NCBI GenBank assembly: GCA_002355495.1
Contig: AP017424.1
Location: forward strand, 1,674,001 to 1,738,000
From: Streptomyces laurentii
GTDB taxonomy: Bacteria; Actinomycetota; Actinomycetes; Streptomycetales; Streptomycetaceae
Direction: 5' to 3'
DNA length: 64,000 bases
Shown here: positions 1 to 8,695 of the stretch, in pieces
Position numbering within the stretch: the first letter of the stretch is position 1
Layout: every line of letters starts with the position of its first letter
Translations under genes and position numbers: made by a program
The notes under the pieces: model-generated
Seen by the model: the letters and a program-made list of their open reading frames with translations, nothing else
Database searches by the model: none
Told to the model about the DNA's origin: nothing

Positions 1-1191
1 GTCGTCCCGTTCACCGCCGTCAGTACGCCGCCGAACCCGCCGCCCTGCGTCTCCAAGGGCGCGATGGAGGCGTTCACCCAGATCATGTCCATGAGCGCGC
101 AGGGCGTCACGCTGCCGCGGGCCCTCGCCGCCGCGCTCGCCGCGGCGCCGCCGAATCCGACGGTCCTGGTGATCGGCCACAGCCTCGGCGGCTGCCTGGC
201 CACCATGGTCGCCGCGTACCTCCAGACGCTCTCCTGGCCCGGTGGCGCGACCCCCTCCTTCGGCCTCTTCACCTTCGCCGCCCCCACGGCGGGCGGCCCG
301 GACTTCGCGCGGCACGTCACGAAGGACCTGTCGTGGGTCGTCAACGAGCGCTACGTCAACTGCTACGACCTGGTGCCCCTGGCCTGGACGAGCATCGACA
401 CGGCGAAGGGCTGGTATCCGCACGGCGGCCCGGTGGCGGACGTCGACACCAAGGCCGTCCTCTCGGCGGTCGCGGGGCTTCCCGGCCCGAACACGTACGC
501 CCAGCCCGGACCCGCCGTCCCGCTGAACCCGGACTACCAGACCAGGAACACGGCCGTGATGCGGAAGTCCCTCCAGGACTTCATGGCCCAGGCGGCCTAC
601 CAGCACTCCAACGACGTCTATCTCCGCCTGCTCGCCGCCCCCTCCCTCCTGGCGGGCCCCGTGGTCACCGGCATCAGCCCCGAGACCGGGCAGGCCGGCA
701 CCCGGGTCACCCTCACCGGAACCGGATTCAGCGGGGGCGTCGCGGTCGACTTTGGACCGTTCGCGTGCACGGACGGCGTCATCATCGTCGAGGACGACAG
801 CACGATCCACGTCAACGCTCCGCTGGGCATCGGCGTGACCGACGTACGCGTCACCACCTGCCTCGGCACGTCCCCCGCCGTGCCCACCGCCCAGTTCGCG
901 TACGGCGGGCCCGAGCCGGTCCGGGTCACGGGCATCAGTCCGGACCACGGAAGGAGCGGTACCCGGGTCACCGTCACCGGCGTCAACTTCACCGCCGACG
1001 CGAAGGTCTTCTTCGCCGCGGTGGAGGCCCCCGGCCCCCAGGTCACCCCGCCGGGCACGATCACCGTGGCCTCGCCGTCCGGGGTCACCGGCACCGGCAA
1101 GCCGTCGACCGTCGATGTCACCGTCCTGTCGAACGGCTACTCCTCGCCGTCGGGCCCCGCCGACGAGTACACCTACCCCGACCCCGCCTGA
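1..1191 (+). CDS. Class 3 lipase with two IPT/TIG domains (5' end outside window)
   Basis: The frame is already open at base 1, so the true start lies upstream; the first in-frame ATG (64) falls inside the fold. Visible are the nucleophile elbow GHSLGG (nt 175-192) and the segment NCYDLVPLAW (nt 358-387), which carries the probable catalytic Asp of family 3 lipases. Two immunoglobulin-like IPT/TIG domains follow, each opening with VTGISP (about nt 664 and 925). TIG repeats are common on secreted or surface proteins, so extracellular ester hydrolysis with a C-terminal spacer or binding module is inferred. The catalytic His was not identified with certainty, and the substrate is unknown. The gene converges on the chitinase gene. 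Confidence 0.75.
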   Translation, partial: VVPFTAVSTPPNPPPCVSKGAMEAFTQIMSMSAQGVTLPRALAAALAAAPPNPTVLVIGHSLGGCLATMVAAYLQTLSWPGGATPSFGLFTFAAPTAGGPDFARHVTKDLSWVVNERYVNCYDLVPLAWTSIDTAKGWYPHGGPVADVDTKAVLSAVAGLPGPNTYAQPGPAVPLNPDYQTRNTAVMRKSLQDFMAQAAYQHSNDVYLRLLAAPSLLAGPVVTGISPETGQAGTRVTLTGTGFSGGVAVDFGPFACTDGVIIVEDDSTIHVNAPLGIGVTDVRVTTCLGTSPAVPTAQFAYGGPEPVRVTGISPDHGRSGTRVTVTGVNFTADAKVFFAAVEAPGPQVTPPGTITVASPSGVTGTGKPSTVDVTVLSNGYSSPSGPADEYTYPDPA

Positions 1192-1199
1192 CCCGTACG

Positions 1200-1231
1200 G
1201 GCGCCCCTACGAAGGAGGGGGGTGGGGCGCC
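1200..1231. terminator. Hairpin between convergent lipase and chitinase genes
   Basis: GGCGCCCC (1200-1207) pairs with GGGGCGCC (1224-1231) across a 16-base loop. It lies 9 bases after the lipase stop and before the chitinase stop, so it could end transcription from both sides. There is no T-tract, as is usual in Streptomyces. Confidence 0.45.
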
Positions 1232-1276
1232 GGCGGACCGGCCGGCGTTCCCACCCCCCGAAGTCCGACGGCGCGC

Positions 1277-2011
1277 TCAGCAGGACAGGTTGCCGCCCGC
1301 GTCCGTGCCCAGGACGCCGACGAACTTCTTGTAGAGGTTGATCCGGGAGTCGCGCTGGTCCGGGTTCTTCCCGTCGCACTCCAGCGCGCCGTTGATGCTG
1401 CGGATGGTCTCGCCGAAGCCCCGGTTGCCGGCCATGGCGTCGTGCGGGGTCATCCGCCCGGCCCCGCTCTGGGTGTTCCAGAACCAGAGCCCGGTCTTCC
1501 AGGAGACCGCCGCGTCCTTCTCCACCTTGTACGGGTCGTGCAGCAAGTCGATGCCGAGGGCATCGCCCGCGGCCTTGTAGTTGTAGTTCCAGCTCAGCTG
1601 GAGCGGCCCGCGCCCGTAATACGCGGCCTGACCGGCCGGGCAGCCGTACGACTGCGAACTGTCGCAGTAGTGCGGGTAGTTGGCGGTGTTCTGCTCGACG
1701 ACGTACTTCAGTCCGCCCGTCTCGTGGCTGACGTTGGCGAGGAAGGCAGCCGCCTCGCGCTTCCTGGTCGCGGTGTCGCCGCTGTTGGCGAACTTGGGGT
1801 ACGCGTTCAGGGCGTTGAGCAGCCCCTGGTACGTGTAGAAGGAGTTCCGGCCCGGGAACATCTGGTTGAACTGCGCCTCGCTGACCACGAACGACGCGGC
1901 GGAGGCCGGCGCCGTCTGGCCGGCCACGGCGAGGGTGCTGAGCACGGCGGCCGAGGCCGCCATCGACAGGACGCGGGCAAGCTTCGTGGATCCTCGGATT
2001 CGCTTCGGCAC
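1277..2011 (-). CDS. Secreted family GH19 chitinase, catalytic domain only
   Basis: 244 residues starting at GTG. The N terminus (basic MPKRIRGSTK, hydrophobic core, then ASAAS near residue 40) is a Sec signal peptide. The rest is a GH19 fold: the two acid residues are E97 in HETGG and E106 in VVEQNT, nine apart as in Streptomyces GH19 enzymes, and YYGRGPLQLSWNYNY is the family signature. Paired cysteines suggest disulfides outside the cell. Role: endo-hydrolysis of beta-1,4 GlcNAc chains of chitin. No carbohydrate-binding module is present, unlike the ChiC type, so it resembles the shorter chitinases that act on soluble or accessible chitin. No DasR-type operator was seen upstream. Confidence 0.9.
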   Translation of the reverse strand: MPKRIRGSTKLARVLSMAASAAVLSTLAVAGQTAPASAASFVVSEAQFNQMFPGRNSFYTYQGLLNALNAYPKFANSGDTATRKREAAAFLANVSHETGGLKYVVEQNTANYPHYCDSSQSYGCPAGQAAYYGRGPLQLSWNYNYKAAGDALGIDLLHDPYKVEKDAAVSWKTGLWFWNTQSGAGRMTPHDAMAGNRGFGETIRSINGALECDGKNPDQRDSRINLYKKFVGVLGTDAGGNLSC

Positions 2012-2108
2012 GGGAGCGCCTCGGGAGTGCGACGCCGAGGGGATCCTGGTTGCCGATTCCGGGATTCATGTCGGATGAAGCGTCGAATCGTCCTTTCGGG
2101 CGGCATCT

Positions 2109-2126
2109 CCGTCAATGAACTGACGG
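2109..2126. promoter_or_regulatory. Inverted repeat upstream of the chitinase gene
   Basis: CCGTCA-N6-TGACGG lies about 100 bases upstream of the chitinase start, in the 156-base gap before the PPOX gene. It is a candidate operator by position only; no known regulator was matched. Confidence 0.35.
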
Positions 2127-2167
2127 TCATTCCGTAGTACGGGCTCCGCGCACGCCCTCTTTGAGCC

Positions 2168-2701
2168 CTACGAGCCGTCCGCGCTCCCCTCCACACCGTC
2201 CTCCCGCGGCGGGCTGTCGTCGTTACCGCGCCGCAGGACCCGGGTGCGGTGGCCAGGGGTCCAGACCTGGAAGACGATCTCCTCGCCCTCGACGCGGGTG
2301 CGCACCACCTCGGTCAGCTCGGCCCGGAAGAGGTGCAGCGGCACCGGCGCCCCGGACTCCCCCACGTACCAGACGACCTTCTCCGCGTCGACGATCTCGA
2401 CCGCCCGCCCGGACACCCGGACGTCGCCGCCGCCCATGTCGGTCCCCTCCCCCGGGTTCGCGAGCAGCGAGAAACGCGGGTCGCGGCGGACGTCACGGGC
2501 CTTGAGCGAGTTCGCCATCATCCCGAGCCACAGTTCCCCGCCCCGGAAGTCGGCCTCGATGCCGCTGAGCCGGGGCGAACCGTCCGCCCGGAGGGTGGCG
2601 AGCGCGTGATGGACGTACGTGCCGAATCGCTCGCGCACGACGGCGGCGAGTCCGGGGTCGGCGGCCTCGAAGGCGGACCAGTTGGTTCCGGTGTCTCCCA
2701 T
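2168..2701 (-). CDS. Pyridoxamine 5'-phosphate oxidase-fold (PPOX) protein
   Basis: 177 residues if started at the ATG at 2701 (a GTG at 2716 in the same frame is the alternative; neither has a convincing ribosome site). The sequence fits the split beta-barrel flavin/F420-binding family: TLRADGSPRLSGIEADFRGG, LWLGMMANSLKARDVRRDPR and FSLLANPGEG form the usual cofactor-pocket strands. Family members reduce or oxidise diverse small molecules with FMN or F420, and some bind heme. The last 20 residues are acidic and low-complexity. Substrate not predictable. It stands alone, with a perfect inverted repeat immediately upstream of its start. Confidence 0.75.
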   Translation of the reverse strand: MGDTGTNWSAFEAADPGLAAVVRERFGTYVHHALATLRADGSPRLSGIEADFRGGELWLGMMANSLKARDVRRDPRFSLLANPGEGTDMGGGDVRVSGRAVEIVDAEKVVWYVGESGAPVPLHLFRAELTEVVRTRVEGEEIVFQVWTPGHRTRVLRRGNDDSPPREDGVEGSADGS

Positions 2702-2719
2702 GGGTCCAGGAGACACCGG

Positions 2720-2744
2720 AATCCCGACATCCTCCGTCGGGATT
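2720..2744. promoter_or_regulatory. Perfect 9-bp inverted repeat at the PPOX gene start
   Basis: AATCCCGAC (2720-2728) and GTCGGGATT (2736-2744) are separated by 7 bases. The repeat lies 19 bases upstream of the ATG at 2701, where a repressor could block the promoter. It could also be the hairpin of a 5' leader. No regulator identified. Confidence 0.4.
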
Positions 2745-2852
2745 ACGCAGCTCAGGTGACACCACCCCCGTGGGCGTCAGTGAGCTCCGGCCGACCGGAC
2801 GCCGCTCGTGGCGCGGCCGCCGTGACGGTCGCGGCGCCCGGGACAGCCGCCG

Positions 2853-3890
2853 TCAGGGCCGTCCGGAGGGCGCGTTGAGTACGGCGATGCCCGTGGGGGT
2901 GGCGACGTGGGCGGTCGTACGGCGGTCCCGGTGGGTGTCGATCAGGCCGGCGTTGCGGAGGGTCGTGGCGTGCTCGCTGGCGCTGGCCTTGGCGATGCCG
3001 ACGAGCACGGCGAGCTGCTGGGTCGAGCAGCCCGGGTGGCGGGCGATGGTGTGGAGCACGGCGGCCCGGGTGTGGCCCAGCATGGATCCGACGACGTCGA
3101 CCGCGGGCGCTCCCGCCCGGCCGCCGTGGGCACGGTCGCCGGCCGGCGGGCGCGCGAACAGCGGTGTGGCCGCGCCTTCCTGGAGCCGGGCCACCGGGTA
3201 GGTGAGCACGGGTTGCGGCAGGGCGTCGAGGTCGACGACCGGGGCCTCGACGGCGAACACCGACGGCTGGAGCCGCATCCCCTGCCCCGCCAAGTGCACA
3301 TCGGCGTCCAGGCCGGAGGCCATCAGGATCTCCAGGACGGGCGCCTGCCACCGGACCCGTCGCGGGTTGATGCGCGCGAGCAGGGTCTCGACGCCGCCGT
3401 TGAGCATCTGCCGGGACCGCACGGCGGCGTCGGCCGCCGCCATGGCCTGGACCTCCTGCCAGTGCGGGACGAGAGCGTGGCCGGCCACGGCCTCCAGGCT
3501 GTCGCACAACCGCCGCAGCAGAAGGGGGTCGTCGGGCAGGTGGTGGGCCCACGAGGGCAGGGGCTGGTGCCGGGCGGTCTCCTCCAGGCTGGCCCGGAGG
3601 CGGCCGCGGGGCGTGGAACGGATCTGTTCCAGCAGTTCGGCGGGCGTCGCGGCGTTCACGCCGCTCAGGAAGTCCGTGATCCGCCCCCGGCTGGGCATGA
3701 GCGCGAACACCAGGCGCGCGTCGGGCCGCAGCGCGGTCAGGGTGCGGTGGCGCCAGGCCCCGAGCCGTACCGCGTGCGTGCGTTCCTGCAAGTGCCGTGC
3801 GGCGGTGCTCAGTTCGATGCAGGGCGCGGGTCCGTCGGCGATGCGGGTCCGTGCGAGGTCCTCCACGGTGAAGTGAATGCGTAACGACAT
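2853..3890 (-). CDS. Winged-helix (ArsR/MarR-like) transcriptional regulator
   Basis: The frame is open further upstream, but the ATG at 3890 (MSLRIHFTVEDLARTRIADG) is preferred: GGGGGA lies about 11 bases upstream and the extension is low-complexity. The protein is 345 residues. The N-terminal ~240 residues are a long domain typical of Streptomyces 'ArsR family' regulators with no recognised ligand motif. The C-terminal ~80 residues are a winged helix: GHTRAAVLHTIARHPGCST, then QLAVLVGIAKASASEHATTL as helix-turn-helix, then the wing DTHRDRRTTAHVATPTG. It lacks ArsR metal-binding cysteines, so metal sensing is unlikely. Target genes unknown; the neighbours suggest nothing specific. Confidence 0.75.
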   Translation of the reverse strand: MSLRIHFTVEDLARTRIADGPAPCIELSTAARHLQERTHAVRLGAWRHRTLTALRPDARLVFALMPSRGRITDFLSGVNAATPAELLEQIRSTPRGRLRASLEETARHQPLPSWAHHLPDDPLLLRRLCDSLEAVAGHALVPHWQEVQAMAAADAAVRSRQMLNGGVETLLARINPRRVRWQAPVLEILMASGLDADVHLAGQGMRLQPSVFAVEAPVVDLDALPQPVLTYPVARLQEGAATPLFARPPAGDRAHGGRAGAPAVDVVGSMLGHTRAAVLHTIARHPGCSTQQLAVLVGIAKASASEHATTLRNAGLIDTHRDRRTTAHVATPTGIAVLNAPSGRP

Positions 3891-4205
3891 GACGTCACCG
3901 TCCCCCGAACCCCGACCGGCGGCCCGCGCCCGTGCCGGTACCGGTACCGCCGCGCTCCCGCGCTCTCCGTCCATCCTCGTCGAGAGCGGGCGGACGGGCC
4001 AGTAGATATCGGGCCCACGGCGGGAGGGACGCCGGCTCGGCGTGACGGGGGCCGGCGGGCGTGGTGAGTGCGGCGGGCGAGATGAGTGTGGCGGGCTGAG
4101 CGATTCGGAAGGCACGGTGTCGCTCTCGGCGCCCCCGGGGACCCCGGCCACTCGGCGGAGCAGCAGCCCAGGTGACGCCCTCCCTCGGGCCGACCGCACG
4201 GGTCG
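3891..4205. other. Intergenic region, 315 bp
   Basis: This is the upstream region of the winged-helix gene and the downstream end of the TPR-like gene. It contains a perfect 12-base palindrome, GGTACCGGTACC (3937-3948), 47 bases upstream of the regulator start, which could be an autoregulatory site. A less GC-rich patch near 4005-4012 (TAGATATC) may hold a promoter -10 element. No convincing gene was seen. Confidence 0.4.
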
Positions 4206-5588
4206 CTAGAACGGAGGCTCCAGCGCGTACCCGCTCTCGCCGGCCGGGACGGGCCGGGGTTCCGGCCGGGCGGCACGCCGTTCCGCCGCCGTGGGGTGGA
4301 CGTCGACCGCCTCGCCCGCCCGCCCCTGCCGGACCAGGACTTCGAACAGCTCCCGGCGCGCCTCGACGGTGCCCAGCGCCCGGAGTTCGCCGGCGGCGTC
4401 GTCGAGACGGCCCGCCCGGGCCAGGAGGCCGGCCTTGACGATACGGGGGTCGGACCAGGGCTCCGGATCGGCCGCGGCCACGGCGATCGACTCGTCGACC
4501 CGTCCCAGGCCGGCGAGTGCCCAGGCCCGCCACCACTGCTGGAACTCCGCGTGATCCTGGTGGGCCACGACGCTGGGGTGATCCAGGAGGTAGAGCAGGT
4601 CCTCCGGGCGGTCGAAGAGCAAGAGCCGCACGACGAGCGGGTACAGAAGGTTGGAGCAGTCGTACCAGCTGAAGCCGGGTTCGGCCACGGCGATCGCGTC
4701 GTCCAGCCGGCCGTCGGTGAGCAGCGTCGAGGAAAGCCAGGCGCGGTATCCGACCCAGTCGTCGGCGGCGATCGCGTCACGCATCACGGCCTCGGCGTCT
4801 TCGGCCCGGCCGTGGGCGCGCAGGGCGCCGGCGTAGATGTCCAGGAGGTCGTGAGCGTTCTGCCCGGTGGCCAGTTGCCGCAACTGGTCGAGCCGCCCGT
4901 GACGTGCCAGGAGTCCGACGTAGTCGGTGAAGGCCTTCTGGGTGGAGCAGCGATGCGCGACTGTCTCCTCGCCGAGGATCCGGATCGCCTCGTCGGCTCG
5001 GCCGGCGCGCTCCAGCACTCGGGCCCGCAGCTCCCACACGTGCGAGAAGGGGTGGCCGCACTGTCCCTCGTCGCGGGCCTGGCGCACGCTGTCGGCGAGA
5101 GGGGCCATCAGCTCCAGCACCCGCTCGTCCCGGTCCTGCCCCTCGGTGATCTCCACCAGTACGGACAGGGTCCCCCCTCCTTCGAGGCCCGGAACGAGCG
5201 ACTCGATCGCCTCGTCGACGCGTCCTGCCTTGACCAGCAGTCCGGCGAAGTCATCGCGGTCCTTCCAGGCGCTTCCGGCCTCGCCCGGGCGGACCAGGTC
5301 CAGGGCCTCCTCCGGCCGTCCCGCCTGGAGTAGGATCTCGGCCTTCGCCCACAGGGCGTCGCGCGAGCCGATCGCGACGAACGGCTCCATCACGTCCAGC
5401 GCCCGCCCGAACTCCCCCGCCCGGCACAGCTCCCGTACCGCGCCCTCGGCGCAGGGCCACTCACCGCGCTCCGCCGCCACCCGGACCACCAGGTCCAGGC
5501 GGCCGTGCTCCAGCAGCAAGTTCACGCTGCGCGTGGAGAGACCGTCGTCGTACTCGATAGCCTGCCAGCCGAGATCATCCACGTTCAT
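4206..5588 (-). CDS. Tetratricopeptide-like helical repeat protein
   Basis: 460 residues from the ATG at 5588 (MNVDDLGWQAIEYDDGL); an upstream in-frame start at 5618 adds ten unconvincing residues. About ten degenerate ~34-residue helical repeats run through the whole chain, each with the pattern LLxxGRxDEAIxxL (for example LLVKAGRVDEAIESL, VLERAGRADEAIRIL, LLARAGRLDDAAGEL). No signal peptide, membrane segment or catalytic motif is visible, so it is probably a cytoplasmic protein-interaction scaffold. Such stand-alone repeat proteins are common in Streptomyces; the partner is unknown. Confidence 0.75.
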   Translation of the reverse strand: MNVDDLGWQAIEYDDGLSTRSVNLLLEHGRLDLVVRVAAERGEWPCAEGAVRELCRAGEFGRALDVMEPFVAIGSRDALWAKAEILLQAGRPEEALDLVRPGEAGSAWKDRDDFAGLLVKAGRVDEAIESLVPGLEGGGTLSVLVEITEGQDRDERVLELMAPLADSVRQARDEGQCGHPFSHVWELRARVLERAGRADEAIRILGEETVAHRCSTQKAFTDYVGLLARHGRLDQLRQLATGQNAHDLLDIYAGALRAHGRAEDAEAVMRDAIAADDWVGYRAWLSSTLLTDGRLDDAIAVAEPGFSWYDCSNLLYPLVVRLLLFDRPEDLLYLLDHPSVVAHQDHAEFQQWWRAWALAGLGRVDESIAVAAADPEPWSDPRIVKAGLLARAGRLDDAAGELRALGTVEARRELFEVLVRQGRAGEAVDVHPTAAERRAARPEPRPVPAGESGYALEPPF

Positions 5589-5642
5589 GGACGCGAGCGT
5601 AGATGTCCGCACTGACACCGGCTCCTCCCGGGCGCGGGGCGG

Positions 5643-6362
5643 TCAGGAGCGGACGATGCCCTGGGAGCGGGCGGCGGCGAGCCAGGTGGGGAACTCGGCG
5701 ACGAGCCGGTCGTACAGCTCCGCGTCCCCGACCCGGCGCGGGTCCTTCCCGGCGTGGAAGAAGCCGCAGTTGTCGACCGGCCGCTTCGCCGGCACCGCCA
5801 GCTCGTCCAGCTTGCGCAGGAACTCGAACTGCCGGCTGTCGGGGTCGCCGAAGCCCACGAACTGCCAGAACAGCGGCAACCGCGCCGCCTTGCAGACGTA
5901 CCGTTCGGCGGCCGGCCTGCTGATCGGCCCGCCGTCGGTCTGGAAGACGACGAGCGCGGGCGCGTCCGTACCGCTGTCGAGGTAGTGGTCGATGACGGCG
6001 TCCATGGCCAGGTGGTAGCTGGTCTTGCCCATGTGGCCGAGCCCGGCCACGATGCGGTCGATGCGCCCCTCGTGGTCGTCGAGCGCGATCTCCGTCTCGG
6101 CGTCGATGTCGGTGGAGAAGAACACGACCGGCACCCGCCCGTCGTCGTCGAGATGCGCGGAGAGCCCGAGCACCCGGTCGGCGAAGGACTGCACGGTGCC
6201 GTCGGCGTAGTACGGGCGCATGGAACCGGAGTAGTCGAGGACGAGGTACACGGCGGCCCGCTGCCCCTCGATCCCGTGCCTGCGCAGCGAGTCCCCCGCC
6301 TTCTTGTACAGACTGACCAGCGCGGGCGCGCGCTCCTCGACCTTGCGCAGACTCAGGGCCAC
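5643..6362 (-). CDS. von Willebrand factor A domain protein (TerF/VWA type)
   Basis: 239 residues, essentially one VWA domain preceded by a short helical segment. The metal-ion-dependent adhesion site DYSGSM is at residues 43-48, with the downstream site residues in GKTSYHLAMDAV and VVFQTDGG. This architecture resembles the VWA half of tellurite-resistance-associated TerF proteins, which usually sit near terD-type genes; no TerD-like domain or neighbour is present here. Cytoplasmic (no signal or membrane helix). Probably a Mg2+-dependent protein-binding module; partner unknown. It is 84 bases downstream of a DUF397 gene on the same strand, with a small hairpin between them. Confidence 0.75.
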   Translation of the reverse strand: MALSLRKVEERAPALVSLYKKAGDSLRRHGIEGQRAAVYLVLDYSGSMRPYYADGTVQSFADRVLGLSAHLDDDGRVPVVFFSTDIDAETEIALDDHEGRIDRIVAGLGHMGKTSYHLAMDAVIDHYLDSGTDAPALVVFQTDGGPISRPAAERYVCKAARLPLFWQFVGFGDPDSRQFEFLRKLDELAVPAKRPVDNCGFFHAGKDPRRVGDAELYDRLVAEFPTWLAAARSQGIVRS

Positions 6363-6410
6363 GACCGGGCCCTCCTCTCCCTCTCGCCTCCGGCTGCCGA
6401 GGGTACGGGA

Positions 6411-6427
6411 CCGGCCACCGTGGCCGG
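6411..6427. terminator. Short hairpin after the DUF397 gene
   Basis: CCGGCCA-CCG-TGGCCGG, 7-bp arms with a 3-base loop, in the 84-base gap between the DUF397 stop and the VWA start. Possible weak terminator or simple GC palindrome. Confidence 0.3.
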
Positions 6428-6446
6428 ATCTGCGGTACCTCCGCCG

Positions 6447-6632
6447 CTACGCGTGGCCGTCCTTGACGGACGTGACGAAGCGGGCGAACGCCGGGGCGGA
6501 GAAGTCGAGGTGGGGGCCGTCGGGACGCTTGGAGTCCCGGACGTGGGCGGTGGAGAGGTGGGAGGCGACTTCGACGCACTCACTGGTGGTACCGCTGTAC
6601 GAGGATTTGAACCAACGCGGGGACTCGTTCAT
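6447..6632 (-). CDS. DUF397 domain protein, solitary copy
   Basis: 61 residues from the ATG at 6632; AAAGGA lies about 8 bases upstream. The whole protein is the DUF397 motif set: PRWFKSSYSGTTSECVEVA, VRDSKRPDG, then the hydrophobic end FARFVTSVKDG. DUF397 proteins are normally encoded next to an XRE regulator with a DUF5753 domain, as in the second locus at 11.8-12.8 kb; this copy has no such partner beside it. Family members such as the products in whiJ-like clusters are linked to developmental control in Streptomyces; the molecular role is unsettled. Confidence 0.85.
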   Translation of the reverse strand: MNESPRWFKSSYSGTTSECVEVASHLSTAHVRDSKRPDGPHLDFSAPAFARFVTSVKDGHA

Positions 6633-6767
6633 CGCGGATGTCCTTTCGGAGCATGTGCGGTACACGGATACACCCTGCGGCCGATGCTACCGACCCCTGG
6701 GCGTGCGCGATATGCCCAGGCAGCAGGCCCAACAGCCCTACAGAGCACCCCTGTTAATGTGATCGAT

Positions 6768-8027
6768 ATGACTAAACGGGGGTCCAGCCAGCAGGTATCC
6801 AACCATCCGGACGCCGGTGCGCAGCGCGCTCTGATCGCCGCCAATTTCATCAACAGGATCGGCAACGGCCTCTTTAATACCGCGTCCATCCTCTACTTCA
6901 CGTTCGTGGTGCACCTGCCCGCCACGCAGGTCGGGCTGGGGCTGACGATCGCGGGCCTCATCGGGCTGGCGGCCGGCCTGCCGGCGGGGAATCTGGCGGA
7001 CCGGATCGGGCCGCGCACGATCTGGCTGGTCGCCCTCGTCGTGCAGGCCGTCGCGATGACGGCGTTCATCTGGATCGACAGCTGGCTCGCGTTCACCCTG
7101 GTGGCCACCGTGGACCGGCTGGCCGCCACGGCGGGCGGCGCGGCGGGCGGCGGCCTCATCGCGCGTGCCAGTGGGGAGAGCCCGGCCGCCTTCCGGGCCA
7201 AGCTCCGTACGTACGTCAATCTCGGCGTCGTCATGGGCACCCTGGGCTCGGCCTTCGCCATCCAGATCGACACGCGCCCCGCCTACACCGCGCTGATCCT
7301 CGCCAACGCCGCCAGCTTCGCCCTCGCCGGGCTGATCGCGTTCATCGGCGTCCCGAACTACCGGCCGCTGCCCCGGCCCAAGGAACACCATCAGTGGGCC
7401 GTCCTCACCGACCGGCCGTACATGACCTTCGTCGCGCTCTGGAGCGTGATGAGTCTGCAGTACCAGACCGTCTCCCTGCTCCTGCCGCTCTGGCTCACCA
7501 CCCAGACCGACGCGCCGCGTTGGATCGTGGTCGTGGTCTACGTGGTCAACAACGGGGTCTGTCTGCTCCTGCAGTACAAGCTCGGTTCCAGGGTGGAAAC
7601 CACGCGGCAGGGCGGCAAGGCGCTCCGTCTCGCCGGGATCCTGTTCCTGGTCAGCTGCGTGTTGATGGCGCTGAGCGCCGAGGTTCCCATCTGGGCCGCG
7701 CTGGTTCTCACCGTCGTCGCCGTGACCATCCACAGCCTCGGAGAGGTGTGGGAGTCCTCGGGCGGCTACGCGCTCGGCTTCGGTCTCGCCCCCGACCATG
7801 CCCAGGGCCAGTACCAGGGCTTCCTCGGCATCGGCTTCAACGCCGGCCAGGCCCTCGCCCCGCTCGTCCTGACCGGTGCGGTCCTCACGCTTGGAATCCC
7901 TGGCTGGCTACTCCTCGGCGGTCTGTTCGCCGGCCTGGGCGCGGCGGGCCCGCCGGTGGCCGCGTGGGCCGAGCGCACCCGCCCCGGGAAGCCGGAGGAA
8001 GCACCTCTGCCGAAAGTCGGCGGCTGA
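6768..8027 (+). CDS. MFS transporter
   Basis: 419 residues with about twelve hydrophobic segments from RALIAANFINRIGNGLFNTA to the C terminus. The loop LADRIGPR between helices 2 and 3 is the MFS motif A region. The long hydrophilic centre PNYRPLPRPKEHHQ separates the two halves. The start at 6768 is chosen because it opens MTKRGSSQQ in front of helix 1; GTG at 6759 is possible. There is no ribosome site, and TAATGT lies at 6755-6760, 7 bases before the start, so a leaderless transcript is plausible. Probably a drug or metabolite exporter; substrate unknown. Confidence 0.8.
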   Translation: MTKRGSSQQVSNHPDAGAQRALIAANFINRIGNGLFNTASILYFTFVVHLPATQVGLGLTIAGLIGLAAGLPAGNLADRIGPRTIWLVALVVQAVAMTAFIWIDSWLAFTLVATVDRLAATAGGAAGGGLIARASGESPAAFRAKLRTYVNLGVVMGTLGSAFAIQIDTRPAYTALILANAASFALAGLIAFIGVPNYRPLPRPKEHHQWAVLTDRPYMTFVALWSVMSLQYQTVSLLLPLWLTTQTDAPRWIVVVVYVVNNGVCLLLQYKLGSRVETTRQGGKALRLAGILFLVSCVLMALSAEVPIWAALVLTVVAVTIHSLGEVWESSGGYALGFGLAPDHAQGQYQGFLGIGFNAGQALAPLVLTGAVLTLGIPGWLLLGGLFAGLGAAGPPVAAWAERTRPGKPEEAPLPKVGG

Positions 8028-8136
8028 GTCTCCTCGGCGCGGGTGCCCCGGGAGTGCGGACGGCCTCGGCCGCAGGCGTCAGCGGGTTCGGGTCGCCTCG
8101 GGGTCTGGCCCCCCACGGCCCGGCCCCGTCGCGGCC

Positions 8137-8666
8137 TCACTCCGGCCAGGGGTTGTTCCGGATGATCTCGACGAAGTCCTTCCGGCTGAACGACGGGGCG
8201 AAGTGGGCCAGAACATCGTCGTTCATGGTTCCGAAGGTGGTGTCGGGACGCTCGGCCATGCCCTCGTAGAAGGCCTTCAGGATGCGGTTCTTGAAGTCGG
8301 GGCGCGGGTGCGCGGCGACGACCTCGGCCCGCTGCTGTTCGGTGATCTCGGTGAGGTCGAGACCGAGGACGTCGGTCTCGACGCCGAGGGTCACCACGGC
8401 GACCTCCGGTGCCAGCCGGAGCGGGATCTCGGGGGTCGTGTGCAGTGCGATGGCCAGCCAGACGTCACGGGCCTCCTGCTCGCTGCGGCCGTGGTCGAGC
8501 AGGAAGCGGCGGGCCGCCTCGGCGCCGTCGACCTCGAAGCGCTGGTCCTTGGTGGCGTACGCCGGGGTGAGGCCGAGGTCGTGGAAGAGGCCGCCGACGT
8601 AGGCGAGCTCGGGGTCGACCTCGAGTCCGCGCGCGGCCCGGCCTGCCTTCAGCGAACCCCAGAGTT
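8137..8666 (-). pseudogene. HD-domain phosphohydrolase, 5' part lost
   Basis: The 3' part of an HD-superfamily gene: the retained segment begins near LWGSLKAGRAARG, followed by the metal-binding GGLFHDLGLT and a helical C terminus ending IIRNNPWPE. The start codon and the N-terminal helices of the HD fold (usually about 30-50 residues) are missing. Upstream the frame runs directly into the 3' end of the IS200/IS605 element at about 8667. Relatives are annotated as HD-domain proteins acting on nucleotides or isocyanides, but this copy is broken. The 5' part is not found on the far side of the element, where an EamA gene fragment lies instead, so DNA was deleted as well as interrupted. Confidence 0.8.
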
Positions 8667-8673
8667 GACGTCC

Positions 8674-8695
8674 TCTCCGTCCTAGAGGGCGGAGA
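8674..8695 (-). repeat. Subterminal hairpin at the tnpB end of the IS200/IS605 element
   Basis: TCTCCG (8674-8679) pairs with CGGAGA (8690-8695), spanning the tnpB stop codon. In this family such a hairpin marks the right end recognised by TnpA, and the overlapping transcript forms the 3' part of the TnpB guide RNA. The - strand sequence just outside the end (from about 8666 leftward, in the HD gene) would be the guide. Confidence 0.6.

Noticed and set aside
6447..6632. Toxin-antitoxin reading of the lone DUF397 gene with the VWA gene
   Set aside because: DUF397 partners are XRE regulators; the VWA protein has no toxin-like motif and a hairpin separates the two.
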